Positions 37,336 to 50,200 of a stretch of DNA of 64,000 bases are shown piece after piece. Under the pieces are notes generated by a model. That model had not been told where the DNA came from. It did no database searches and saw nothing but the letters and a program-made list of their open reading frames with translations. Location of the stretch: assembly GCF_010389155.1 (NCBI RefSeq), contig NC_057762.1, positions 30,874,055-30,938,054 on the forward strand. Reading direction: 5' to 3'. The stretch is from Erigeron canadensis (taxonomy: Eukaryota > Streptophyta > Magnoliopsida > Asterales > Asteraceae). The position numbers were made by a program, and so were the translations under genes. How positions within the stretch are numbered: position 1 is the stretch's first letter; each line of letters begins with the position of its first letter.

Positions 37336-37718
37336 TCTCTATCTCTATCTCTATATATAATAAAACAAGATTGTTTTTTACAAGTATTCTTAGAGAGTTT
37401 TTGATGTGGCAAATCCATATTTCATCTTAAAAAAGTTTTTTTTTAATTATGATGTCATATATAAATAAAATAGAAACAACTCTTTACATGTTTTATAAAT
37501 ATATTAATCATTTATTTAAAGAATAAAAAATATCTCTTATATAATATTACAAAACAAAATGTCTTTTTATTTAGTTGATTTATTAACTATATCATTATTG
37601 TGTTAGTTGAATTATTAGATTTATATCAAGTTATAATGTTTTAAGAAAAACATTACATAATTTTGTTTATAGTTTATAATTTAAAATTTTAATAAACATA
37701 CCCGGGTTGATTAACTAG
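37336..37718 (+). mobile_element. Helitron-like element, 383 bp
   Basis: 5' end A|TCTCTATCTCTATCTC and 3' end CCCGGGTTGATTAACTAG|T follow the Helitron TC...CTRR rule with A/T insertion. The interior is AT-rich. It lies between the two hAT transposase copies, only about 115 bp upstream of copy A. Confidence 0.5.
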
Positions 37719-38795
37719 TATATATCTAAATCACAATGTTATCTTGTAGCTAACAAGTTATGATCTTTCTATTGTATCTATCTTCGTACTATCTAAGAAA
37801 CAAGTTACTGCTGATAAGTGCTCATAGATAAATAATGCCAGACACTCCCCAAATGAGATATGTCCTACTTGGCATCTAGGTAACCCGACAACCATGAAAT
37901 TGTAATGTGGGGCGTATATTTTCTTTCAAATAAAAAAATTAGTAGACGGCTAATGGATCAGAATCACCACGGGCATGTTTGGTTCGAGCTTTTGCTTTTC
38001 AGAAGTTTTTTAAGAGCTTTAGCTTTTAATTTTGAACAATAAACCTCTATTATGCCAAAAGCTTTATTTGGATGCAACAAGCTTGAACTTTTATATAAAG
38101 AAAAAAACTCCAAAATGAAACGCTATTTAATTATCGCTTTGGGAACTTTTAGTTAGGATAAAGCTTTTAATTTTTAAAATTACAAGGTACAACTTTAATT
38201 TGTTTGAAGCTTTTAATATCCACTTTTAATATCCACTTTTGTCAACATAACAAGAGGCTATGTTTTGCCATCATATCGATATATACGCTAGTTGGAATTC
38301 TCAAAAAAACGGTCGTCTGATTTAATCAAGCTTGGGTCAACCAATACATGAATACTTGTATCAAAAATGCTACCACTTTCCATAAAGAGGAATAAGTTGT
38401 GATAGCATTATATATATTGTGAAAGCTAAGAAAAGTCAAAAGGTTACTGGTACTGAACCAAACCAACATGGACATAAAAAGAAAAACAATGAAACTGATA
38501 TCCAAAGTAATGCATAAACTGCTCAGATTCGAACCAAGTGATAAAACGCCCCAAGTACGAAACTAAACGGCATCTAAGCATCACGCCATTTCAAGCAACA
38601 AAAATTACCCGAGTACCTGTTAAACAAGTCAAGCAACGAAGATCATCAATTCATTATAGGGCCCTTTCAGCTATAAAGCAATACATATTACTGAATATTT
38701 CACAATGAGCTTTACCTGCATCAAACTGTGGTGCCCTTCATATGTTTACACATACCTACATAAAAGATTGTTATGATCAAAGCATGGTATATTAT

Positions 38796-40643
38796 TTAGT
38801 CATATATATAACAGAAACGATAACAGCATTCATGGTAACATAAGTTTGAATTACCTTTCACGAACTTGTCAAGATCAATTGAACCTTTTACCACATTGGT
38901 TTTCTTGCTTGACTTGCTTATCCAATCTTGAGTGCAAACTAAAGCTTCAACTTTTGAAGGAGACGAAGAACTTCGAAAATCATCTAACAGGTTACCACCA
39001 CTAGTGCTATAAGCTGACTCGGGTGGAGTCACCAAAACTGGAATGGCCAAAACATCCTTGGCCATTTTAGAGAGAATCGGATATCTTGCACTGTTATACT
39101 TCCACCAAAGTAGTATGTCAAAGCCAGCAAAATCTTCAATGGAGTCCTCATTAAGGTAAATATCAATTTCTGTCTTGCAATCTACATTACCTCCAAAACC
39201 AACCTCGTGCTTCATGAAAAGTCCTAAATGACTTGTGTCTTCATACAGGTATTGCTTGTAACCACTGCTTTGAAAGTTTGCCTTTTGTTGCGAGCCTCCA
39301 GCCATACCTACATACTCATTGAACAACTCATAAATGGCAGCAATTACAAATTCCGCTTTCTTTTTCCACAACTTTTCCCCATCATCAGTGTATTCATGTT
39401 TGTACATGTTCATAAAATAATTCTCCATTAAGTCTGTTCTACTACGTGGATCAAGTATGTTAGCAACATATATTAACATGTTTGATTTTTCAACATCTCC
39501 CCAACATTCCATGAATTTCCATTTCATATTAAGTGCCTTATCCATATCACTTTCATTCCAACCACATGATTTTCCCCAATTATCCAAATGAAAATCAATA
39601 GTGGAGATTTCATCAAGAAACTTATTGGCTGTCACATACGACTTTAATATATTTTCAGTTGAGCGATAAAAAGTCTCCAGGAACATTACAACCCTCCTTA
39701 CTTTTTCCCAATCGCCATAACCAAGATCCCCACAATTGTGTAACAGCTCATGCGCATATGCAGGATCATTCTGCCCAAACTTCTGAAAAACTACCTCAAA
39801 CTTTTCAGATACGTATAACATCTTGAAAGTAGAGGCCCAGCTAGTTGGAGAATCAAGAAACAAAGCAGTTTCAGATGACACCTTAAATTCTTTATCACAG
39901 TATTTGAACAAATCAAGACCGTATTCTCTAGCAGATTTCACGTATTCTCTAGCACATTGTCTGAACTTTGCAATCCTAGCCCGTGATTGTATCACAAAAT
40001 TAATCATGGTACGTGCTTGCGTGATAGGTTTATCATGATCTTTTAAGAACTCTTTCACCATCATATTGGTAAAGTCAACAACACACTTCAGGTGAAGAAA
40101 CTTACTATCAAACACAGTATTCGATAGTCTGCCCCTCAGATAAGCAATGGCAGCATCATATGAACTTCTGTTACAAGTGGAGATGGTCAAAACATTGTTG
40201 ATTTCCCAATCAAGTAAACAGTTCTCAACCACCCTTCCTATCTCCCCTCCTTCATCACTAACAATTGGAGCAAAACCGATGATTTTCTTGTGTAACTTCC
40301 ACTTGTCATCGATAAAATGAGCAGCAATGCACAAGTAATTCACCGATTAGTTTGACTTCCAAGTATCCAATGTTAAGCAAATCCTTTGCTTTGTTTTCTT
40401 GATAAGACTTTTCAACTTCAACTTCAACTTCTCTTCCAGGAAAAGTTTGGCACAATCTGTGGAGATCATTTCAGTAGATGGAATTTGAAAACCAGGAAAT
40501 GCTGTTTCCATACATTCTTTAAATCTTTCTTGTTCAACAACAGAGAAAGGAAGCTCATCGATTATTATCATTTTTACTAGAGCTTTTTGAGCATCCCCGT
40601 GTTCAAACTTCTTCGTTTGCACCCCTTTAGCCCGTGGTGCCAT
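38796..40643 (-). pseudogene. hAT transposase-derived gene, BED-less, one in-frame stop, copy B
   Basis: Starts at ATG 40643-40641 (MAPRAKGVQTKKFEHGDAQK). A single in-frame TAA at 40349-40347 follows LDTWKSN, where relatives have Gln. The remaining frame is open for more than 500 codons to 38796. Without that stop the product would be about 615 residues. RNase H-like core segments (LDTW, YLCIAAHFIDDKW, SPTSWASTFKML) and the C-terminal hAT dimerisation domain (FDILLWWKYNSARYPILSKM, PPESAYSTSGG, DDFRSSSSP) are readable. No BED finger. The same strand and close relation to copy A indicate a tandem or local duplication. It could be a domesticated gene that was recently disabled. Confidence 0.85.
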
Positions 40644-41388
40644 ACTACCTGATTCACAAAGGACCAGAAATGTAGTAAAAATGAAAAGTAAGAAGCCCGT
40701 TAAGTACTTATAATGTGATATAGCTCATAACAAGTCACCTTCAGAATTATATGCAGCTGTAAAATAACATCTACTTGAGTAATCTCCAAACAACGTAACT
40801 AAACACACCCGTACCAAATCCAAGTTATTGGAAACAAAATAACAAGAATAAGAGATACACGAATGAAACTACTCCAACAAAAACAATAAAAAAAATATAT
40901 CAAAGGAAAGCGTATAATTTTGAGATGTATTGCAGCATCTGCTCCTCTGAAGAATTATGATCTTTTGTTGCAGACACAAGTCCCTTTCTCAATTTACTTT
41001 GAGATGTATTGTGATATTTGCTCTGGGTGAAACTTGTAGCGATAAACAATTTGGTAATATTTGGCAAAACTGATGCCAGCTCGGGTATCTGGTCTTTAAG
41101 AGATAGAATATTCAGTTTTTCAGAAATTGAAGTTACTGAGGAGTTTGAAAATACAACTTTATCCTCCATTAAAATGTTCTTGGTTCTAGTTCTTAAAATC
41201 AAAAGAATCAATTTCAAAACGCACATCCAAACACTCCATAATAGCCCAAATGTGGTGCATTGATATTATACTTGTTGGCAAAATTTACACAAACCAGAAA
41301 TGCAATTATTAAGAGCGCGCGTATTACAAAAATGTACGAAACTTTTAAAAGTAAAGTGATATATATTAATATATACATACAATTAATA

Positions 41389-41594
41389 CTCTTGTCTCTT
41401 CGAAACAGAAGTCAAAGATTCTATCCTCATGACTTGCAAGGCCGGAGGTCCTTTTCCATCTTAGATAGAACCTGGAAGCAGTCTCTTGACCTTGTTAGGC
41501 GTAAAACTGTCTACATCTCAACCTCCACATGCGTTGTTGTGATATTGGGGACCAAAACCCGCGGAAAACAACATTAGGTGTTACTTTTTTTTCT
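41389..41594 (+). mobile_element. SINE with 12-bp target duplication
   Basis: Same family as 19675-19925: shares GATAGAACCTGGAAGCAG, AAAACTGTCTACATCTCAAC, CCAAAACCCGCGGAA and the end CATTAGGTGTTAC. The tRNA-like start is degraded. Flanked by ATACAATTAATA at 41377-41388 and 41595-41606. Confidence 0.75.
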
Positions 41595-42026
41595 ATACAA
41601 TTAATAGTCTATTAATTTCATGTAAAATCAGACAGATAGTAGATTTGAAACAAAATTATGAAAATCAAAATCAAAACAAGAGTAACATATATATAAATAA
41701 AAGGTCTTGGTCTCTTTTACTCAAAAGTCAAAGCAAACAGACAATTGATTAATCAATAAAGAAGCAAAGAAGCATGTACATAATACATTGTATACGATAT
41801 TGGAAAAGTTTCTAGATATATACACACGATATATATACAAAAATGAAAGAAAGGAAAAATGATATACCTATCGATTGTGATTAGTGCGAAAAGATCGACG
41901 GCCGGAAAACAGATGGTGATCACGGCCGGTTGCCAAGGGTGGTTTTTTTATTATTATTATTTTTTAAGTCTGAATATATAACCCTCTCATTCTGGGTTTT
42001 TCCCGCTCTTTCTGAGATATTTTTTA

Positions 42027-42625
42027 TCTATATGTATAGATCTGTACTATATTATAAGCATTTTATTTTTGGAAGGGTTAAAATTATTTGGGAGGGTTAT
42101 ATTTAACGTGCATAAAAAAAACTTGTATCTTCCATATTAAAAGTCCGCCCCCTGATTTTCATGGTAAATGTACAAACAATTTATGCACCTTAAACACAGC
42201 CCTAAGAGCTGTATTTAGTAAACCCCAAATTATTTTTGGAAGGGTTAAAAATGAGGTAATATTTTTGGATTGGTATATGGTGTAGCCTAAGACTAAGAGG
42301 ACTTGGGTTCAAATCCTGGTGTGAGCAAAATGCTCATAAAAATGGAGACAGAGATTTTCCCAATATGGGTTTCCTCTGAAATTGGAGTTGGCAATATGAA
42401 GAGGCATGTCGCTGAGCCCAAATTTGTCGTTCAAAAAAAAAACATTAACGATTGAATTACATTATTAAACCTTTATCTTTTAAAATATCTTTATTAACCC
42501 TTATATCAATTACTTTTACATCAATTATCTGCATCATTCGACGCTTCATCTACAACCAACAGTCGCCCCCACTACCACATCGTCGCCGTCACGACCACTG
42601 CTGCATTGCGCGGGTAACTTGCTAG
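42027..42625 (+). mobile_element. Helitron-like element carrying a nested SINE
   Basis: 5' end A|TCTATATGTATAGATC. 3' end contains GCTGCATTGCGCGGGTAACTT followed by CTAG|T, preceded by a GC-rich stretch (GTCGCCGTCACGACC). It shares the GCGCGGG-to-CTAG terminal arrangement with the element at 18073-18334. It encodes no Rep/helicase. Confidence 0.55.
42268..42442 (+). mobile_element. tRNA-derived SINE inside the Helitron-like element
   Basis: A box-like TGGTGTAGCCTAAGAC, B box-like GGGTTCAAATCCTGG, and a poly-A tail (ten A at about 42433). No target duplication is obvious. A tRNA gene is excluded by the missing acceptor-stem pairing and the A tail. Confidence 0.65.
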
Positions 42626-43319
42626 TATTAATTATATAAGTATTGTCGGGCACTAGTTAGCAAATCCCTATTTATATGTGATATTTGTTGAGGTGGCATG
42701 ATTGGATAGGGGTAAACACTTACATCTTAATCTCTCCTTACACCGTCAAGATATTGGAGCTAAAATTTGCGAAAAACGACATTGTACAGTTTCTTATATT
42801 TGGAGGCAACATCAAATTTTAATCTTAACCATTAGATTTAATCAAATGGCTAAAATTGATCCAACTTTACATATAAAGTTGTAAACTGCATTTGTGATTC
42901 GATCGGTTGACCTGACTTATGTTCTCTTTCGTCAATGATAATCTTGGATTTGCCACTTATTAGTACATGTGTTTCGATAAAATGTATTATAAAAAGAGTA
43001 GGGATAAATTATTTATGAACAATCAATGTATAATTATAGTCTATAAAGCTATGGTTGAAGAAGTTATAATCATCGTTGAAATTGTTTCTGCATTTCCAGA
43101 GTGTTTGGTAAAGTGTATGAGAAAATCACATGGAACAAAAATGTCACTGAAAAATAAAAATAGTGACAAAGAAAATTAATAAATGGAAATTAATATAACT
43201 ACATAGTTGGTACAAACAAAACATAAATATAAAAAAAAATACAAAATTTAATTAAGAATTGAAACTAATACATATAACATTATCAAAACAAAAATATATA
43301 TTTATTCCATTCTCATCAC

Positions 43320-43801
43320 CAGTGATGGATCAGAAAGTATGGGGCCAAAAAAAATTTATCTAAAGAAATAGGCAATCCTAGTTTTTTTATTTTTAAAAAC
43401 TATAACTATCAATTTACCAACTAAAAGTTAAGATAACAAATTCACAGTTATAAATTATACAAGATTCAAAAATATTCAGTCATACTGTTCTACGAGTAGC
43501 ATTTAGTTCATTATTGAATTCATAATCATAATCTAACATAATAACGATCATAGTTTATGACTTAAAAGCATGTAAAAACCAAATATATATGAAAAACATC
43601 TATACGAACTTTGAAACTTGAAATGTTATGTTTCTTTCAATGAAAATATTACTGCATGACTTTTGTAAATTTAATAATGGGCTGAGGTCATTATTTTTGT
43701 TGGGCTAGGGTCAAAGTACAAAATGTACCAAATATTCATTGATGGGCTAGCTTGGACGGGGAGCTGTCTCCCCCACCTCTAACATGATGGATCCGTCAAT
43801 G
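43320..43801. mobile_element. Non-autonomous hAT element, CAGTGATGGATC ends
   Basis: 482 bp. Left end CAGTGATGGATC, right end (inverted) CATTGACGGATC, 10 of 12 identical. The 8-bp flanking repeat CTCATCAC is perfect (43312-43319 and 43802-43809). Ends of the form CAGNGNNGGATC are common among plant hAT elements. No coding capacity. Confidence 0.85.
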
Positions 43802-43957
43802 CTCATCACCTCTATAAAAAAAAAAAAAGAGATAATGAAAATTATTTTCAGTACTTCATATTCAGCACCATTCTCATTCAACAGTATAATTAAGAGAAGT
43901 CTTTCTTATTATTATTATTTTTTTTCCCTTTTCATATTATCATACCAAACACCCTAA

Positions 43958-44255
43958 GGCTATTTCCAATGTTAGACGTTTTTAAGCTGTCACATCATAT
44001 CATTACAAATCCTTATATGTCCTTATAAATCTTTCATATCCTATAATTTTATCTAACCATACAAACATTCTTACATATTCTTACAATCCTTTTACCTCCA
44101 ACTAAAAACAAAAAATATATTTGGTAAGGATAAGTAAGGGCATGCCCTTAAGTAATGACATCGTTCATAAATCTTTAGTTTTGGACAAGCTTCAACAGCA
44201 AAAAATATTTAAGAACACCTAAGATCATCTAAGAGCACCACCATTGGAGATAGCC
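43958..44255. mobile_element. Harbinger/Tourist-like MITE
   Basis: 298 bp with inverted ends GGCTATTTCCAATG (left) and GGCTATCTCCAATG (right, inverted), 13 of 14 identical. Flanking trinucleotides are TAA (left) and TAC (right), close to the TWA target of PIF/Harbinger elements. Confidence 0.6.
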
Positions 44256-44504
44256 TACTAACAATACATAATAGTACGAGTAGTAATTTGTAGTTTACAA
44301 CTTGCATTTACGTTCATACGTTTCTTCTTTACTCATTTTAGGCCAAAACCTTTGCAATGTGATTTTATATTTATTTTCAATTTATTTTTAAGATTTGATT
44401 ATTTTGATCAAAATACATAGTACAATGATATACATTTATATAACTGTTTTTAAATTTAATCGTCAAACACAAGTAAAGCATTTCCCCAACCTGTGCCTAT
44501 ATCC

Positions 44505-44640
44505 ATATGTTTCTCACCACATGATCTTCCCAATTATCTAAATGAAAATCGATAGTGTTTTTTTTATAAAGAAACTGATTAGATGTCTCATACGACTTTA
44601 ATATAAATTCAATTGAGCAATAACAACCTCCAAAAATAGA
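44505..44640 (-). pseudogene. Third hAT transposase relic, internal fragment
   Basis: On the minus strand a short part reads like the centre of copy B (relic: TIDFHLDNWED; copy B at about 39560-39700: TIDFHLDNWGK). DNA identity continues across CCAATTATCTAAATGAAAATC and CATACGACTTTAATAT. The flanks are unrelated, so only a fragment remains. Confidence 0.7.
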
Positions 44641-46323
44641 ATGTTACTTTTGATGATTTACATATGGAAGTGATTTTTACTCCAACCAACATGACCCACA
44701 ACTAACTCTTTTATGATCTTTTAGCTCGCTTCATGCATTGATTTTACCAAACAAGTTACGTTTGCATCATCGATCAATAAATGACCTTGTTTATGCTTCA
44801 TATGCTATTTAAGTTCTCTTAGAGGATAGGAGTCATGTAGCCTAAATTCTCAACTCTCTCAAATCCCACACATTAAATAACTCCAACTTATTTTTCATTT
44901 TCAATTCTCCCAACCATTTACAATCCCAACCATTTACAATGACATTCATCACATTCTCAACCCGTCCAAATTTTATTTTTTTACTTTTTCATTTAATTTA
45001 ATCAAACATTTTTTTTCATAATTAAATTAAATATTATTTTCATTTATTAATAATCATTATATTATTAAATAACAATAACAATATATATTAATATAACTAA
45101 TAAAGATAACACCACAAGGACCAAAACCGTATATCTATATCTATCATCACCAAACCTACACACACAATTTACATATATTCCATATATTGATATATATATG
45201 TGTATTTTATAATCATATATATACATATATCTCTCATGGTCTCATAAGAACAAAACCCAAACTTCAAAATCTTAACATTTTAATAACCAAAGATCTATAT
45301 ACAAGTCACAAGAACCAAATCCAAAACGAAAACAACAACAAGAAGAAAAATAAAAAATCAGAGGCTAACCACCAAGATCCTGTTAACTACTATCACCACT
45401 TTTCATCGCTGAAAAAAGTCGTCGCCATCACCGCAATTTTTTGTTGCATTTTTCCGGCAGAGTAAAGGTACGACGTTGTTGCTGTGTTGCATTTTTTCTG
45501 TGATTTGAGTTAAACAAAAAATCTAAAAAGGGATGGACCCCACCTCCCACACGCTCCCCCATAAGCTTAACGGTCGTAAATAACTCAATCTGCAGGTGGC
45601 TTATTACCCGCTGAGATTGAGCCCGTCTTCAACCCGCCTTGATGGCGGCGGTGTTCCTTTAGCGGGCTGGGCAAGCCGCTAGCCATGTCGTGACCACTCC
45701 TCTTCCCCTAAGCCATTTATCGATAATATAAGTCAATTTTTATATTAAATAAAAGTTTACTTTCTGATTTATGGTAAGTGTAAAATTATTTAATGGACCT
45801 TATATATAATATTTAAAGCTTAGCAAAACTTTAACTCTCTTTGTCATTTGATAATTTTTTTTATCATTGGAAGTAAAAAGATAATGATAATGTGCGGGAA
45901 TAACCCATATGTATTTAGTATCATTTAAGTTATGTGTTTCTGAACGTAGATAATAAATTATATGTGTGTTTAAGATGATCGGAGGACCAGATATATGTAG
46001 AACTGAACATAAGGTTGTCACCAATTTAAGCTTAGACGTGAAACTCTCACATGTTGATTTTTTAATCAATAAAAATCATGTGATCCAAAGTATTTATTTA
46101 TTTTTAACAAATATTAAAATATTTGTATGTAAGGTGTTCCTCATCGTAGCTTAGATAGGGGACAACCTCGTATTCACTTTTGCTATATATATATATATAT
46201 CCAGACCACACACATACACATATACACTTAATGTAACAGGATATGCAGCTTGAGTGACATTTGACTACTAGAATCCTGAATGACACTTGAACATCTGGTC
46301 ATTTTGGCTTGTAGGCTACACGC

Positions 46324-46425
46324 AAATATCTAGCCGATGGGATCGTGGACCACATCGAGCATCCGTTAATGGGCTCGTCGCAGACATCTAAACATCCAGC
46401 CAATGAGGTTCGTGGACAACATCTT
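46324..46425 (+). repeat. Degenerate 34-bp tandem repeat, three units
   Basis: Units at 46324-46357, 46358-46391 and 46392-46425 share a pattern like CATCYAGCCRATGRGRTCGTGGACMACATC. Units 1 and 3 are closest; unit 2 is more diverged. Confidence 0.6.
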
Positions 46426-47210
46426 AACAATCAACCTCTTTGGCCTACCTTAAAGACTTGCATTTCTATTTTGCTGGTTATCTTGATCCATGTGATCCAT
46501 CTCGAAGTTCATATGTGTTCAAGTAAACATATAAAACAATACATGTAGAAAGGTAATGATAAATTTAAGAATATTTTATAAATTTAGAATTCATATCAAA
46601 TATTTTATAAATTTTTAAACACATAAAATATAAAATATTAGTATATGCTTTAATATATACGAGATTATATTAGCTAAACACAATTAACAAACTTTAACTA
46701 CAACAAAAATCAAGTTGCATTGTCGATACCAAATCCAACACCCAAAAGAGAAAACGTGTTTTCATTTTCTTTTCTTTAATTTGTGTGAAAAAGTTGTGAA
46801 AGCGACATATAACTTGCGCGAATCGTTGGTGCGCGCGTGTGGCCAAAATGATTTTAATAATATTTTTATATTTAAATTTATATTTATTACAAATAATCTT
46901 TTTAGTTTTTTGGTTGGTTGTTTCTTCTTCTCAACAACGAACCAGAATTTCACACACATTCACTCACACACACAATACACACACTTAAATTTTCTCTCTC
47001 TATATCTATATCTGTCTCACACACATATATATACATACATTTGATCGGAGATTGAATTACAGTAAATTGAATCAATTTTGATAAATCTAAACTGAATTAT
47101 ATTATCTGTACGTATAGTATATTTATATACATATAGATAGATACATATACATATATTTGCAGGAGATGAAGTTCGGCTGGTGATGAACGACGTCGTATAG
47201 TGGAATTCCG

Positions 47211-50200
47211 ATGTCACGACCGGCGGTTACCGCCGGAGTGTCATCATCTTCATCACCGCCGTTAGATGAAGGTCCTTATTATTTTAATGAAATTTATTAT
47301 TTTTAACAATTTTAATATTGCTGAAGTTAATTTTGACTTTATTGATGAAATTGTGTTTAATCTACTGTTCAGGCTTTTTCATTAGCGGTTATAAATATAG
47401 TTTTGTGTTAGATTAAGTAGTGTGAATGAATACTGAATAGTAAAGTATAATATATTTGACTATTTATAAAAAAAAGTTAGAATCACATAAAGTATAGTGT
47501 AATAAATAAATGTTTTAAATTAATTATAATAAATAACTTTTGTGAAAAGTAGATATCTAAAAGTTACTTAGAGAAAAACAACATTGTGGATCGTGGCTGA
47601 ATACATAAATAATGTTTATATATATTAAATAAAATATAAGTAATTATAGTTATTTTTGTCTGTTAAGTCAAAAATTTTTTTTTTACTGAATGATTAAATT
47701 TTTAATTATTATTAAGTTTATTGAGTAAAAGTAAGCGCCCTAATCAAATGATAAAATCAGTAACAATAGATATTTATTATAAATAAAATGTAAATAACCT
47801 TTGTGAAAGGTAAAATTTATAAGTTACCGAGAGAAAAAGCGCATTTATGATTTATTGAGTTAAGTCATGCTTCTGGAGTAAATCAGTAACATAGAGGTCC
47901 CTGGTGATTTATTGAGTTAAGACATTTATAAATAAAAAAAATGGTTACCTAGAGGTCACATCGTTAAAGTGTAATATATCTCTTCTTTTGTTCTTTATTA
48001 TCCTTATCTTGGTATTTCTTTTGATATGTGGAAGGCTACACATTATTGATAAATAAACAGTTAGTATGGTTCATGTACCTTACAGTGTTCTTATGCTCAA
48101 GCCATCTATACAAAAAAAGGTAATAATGAGATAAAAACGACATAAATGTTTGCTTGGTTATTGTAAGTTGTTAACTTGTTATATGAATTTTGCGGAAAGG
48201 TGACAACTTTTTTAGTGTATATGTGCGTTTCTAGCTAAAATGTACTCATTTAAAACAAAGACGATTACCACAATTTATGTCGTTATGGGATACTAAAGGT
48301 ATAGAATAACTAAAAAGAGAGGGAACAAAGTATGTTGTTGCACAAGAGAAATTTTGTGCTTATACAAAAATGTGTTCATGTTTGCGATGGGAGTTTTCTA
48401 AATTTGTCGACATTTCAGATGCATTGTGGCAACTGACCTTGAGATCGAGAGAAGGAATGGAGTCAGGATCTTATCCTGTACGTGACGGAGAGCCAGATTG
48501 CTCTTACTACATCAGAACAGGCCTTTGTAGGTTTGGGGCCACTTGTCGTTTCAATCATCCTCCTAACAGGAAACTGGTAAAACTGGTTTTGCACATAAAA
48601 AATGGTATCTTTGTTCATTAATAAATGGAAATGCATATTGCAGGTTTATATATATCATCCAAAATTTGTAGATATGTCAGATTTTAGATTACTAGGTTTT
48701 CAATGTTTGGTCATTTATTATGGTTTTGGTAATCATCTAATCACAATGATAAGAATCCATGGAGAAGTTTTACTCATATGAGTTGCAATCATATGCAACA
48801 AGAATTTATCTGACAAGATAGTTCCATATGGTTTGCAACTAATAATGAAACCTTCTTGTTGCTTAGAGTGACTCTTTTATGAGCTAACAAGGTTTAGGAA
48901 ATGATAAAGATATAATAACAGAGTTTATAGGTCGATGGTCATTCTTTAATACGAATAGAAGCGGGGAAAAGGCAATTAGTTTCTGTTACCTTATCCTACA
49001 AAACATTATGTTAAATGTCACAGTACTATGTTGATGTCATGGTCAGATAGAAATATTAACTTTCCAGGAGTTTGAAGCTTCATGGCACTCTGTACTAAGT
49101 GGCTTATGAATTTAATGATGCATTTCCTAGCCAATCTGTTGTCCATTTATATTCTTTTGTTAGGTTTTCATTGAAATAGGTTTATTTCTTCTGTTAGGCT
49201 TCTGCTATGATAAATATAGTTTTAGTCTATATTATGTACTCTTAGTATATGATTCCTCTGATATATATAATATATAATGTATATAGATTCTGTATTTCCA
49301 CATGCTTATATACATAGAATAATAATATATAGGTATGGTATACTTTCATATTTATATATATTTTTATCATTCAAGCTATCTTGACAGTTATGATATAGTA
49401 ATAGCTGTATTTACCATGGTCTAGGCTATTGCAACTGCTAAAATGAGAGGAGAATATCCAGAAAGAGCAGGACAACCTGAATGCCAGGTATGTGTCTACT
49501 ATCCATCCATATATTCCATATTTACCTTGCCTTGTTTCCTGCTGGTGGATTTTCATCTCCACATCACCTTATATTCTGTTGATGGAAGTATGCAAATCCC
49601 GAGAAAGCTTTGTAACGGATGTTACTTTATGTTTTTCTTCATTCACTCCAGTACTATTTAAAGACGGGCACCTGCAAATTTGGAGCAACTTGCAAGTTTA
49701 ATCATCCTCGAGACATGGCTGGAGTGGCTGGGCGAGTTTCACTAAATGTTTTGGGTTATCCTCTTCGTCCGGTTTGCATTTGCAGCTCTTATTATAAAAT
49801 TTATGTTATTTATAACAAAAAAGGCAAAAGTTTAAGGTCTCTAGTTTCTGTATCTTATCATTGTTATTACTCTTATTTTGTAACTAAATAAATTCAGATT
49901 ATGGTGTTATGATGTGGTTCTCAATTATTAATGCTTTTTGCAGGATGAGCCTGAATGTACTTATTATCAGAGAACTGGACAATGCAAGTTTGGGAACACT
50001 TGTAAATTCCACCACCCTCAACCATCTAACATGATGGTTGCGTATGGTGGTTCTCCGCTTTATCCTGCAGTGCAGTCACCAACTAGTCCGGGTCAACGAT
50101 CATACCCTGGTGGAGTCACAAATTGGTCTTTGCCTAATGCTTCCTTTGTTCCAAGTCCACGCTGGCAAAGCCCTTCAAACTATGCACAAATAATTCTACC

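Larger units (their letters stand above)
40644..47210. other. Transposon-rich intergenic block
   Basis: 6.6 kb between hAT copy B (-) and the CCCH gene (+). A GC-rich stretch at 41893-41938 (two GGCCGG-bearing segments) could be a 5' UTR exon of copy B. Listed separately: a SINE, a Helitron with nested SINE, two MITEs, a third hAT relic and a 34-bp repeat. An open frame at 45187-45465 has no recognisable features. The right end (46960-47210) holds CACACA and CTCTCTCT tracts typical of a plant promoter or 5' leader for the CCCH gene. Confidence 0.5.

Noticed and set aside
40900..41226. 108-codon minus-strand frame upstream of hAT copy B, considered as the missing BED domain
   Set aside because: It lacks the Cys and His pattern of a BED finger.
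45187..45465. 92-codon open frame on the plus strand
   Set aside because: Asn/Lys-rich low-complexity composition, no recognisable domain, no conserved context. More like a 5' leader or chance frame.
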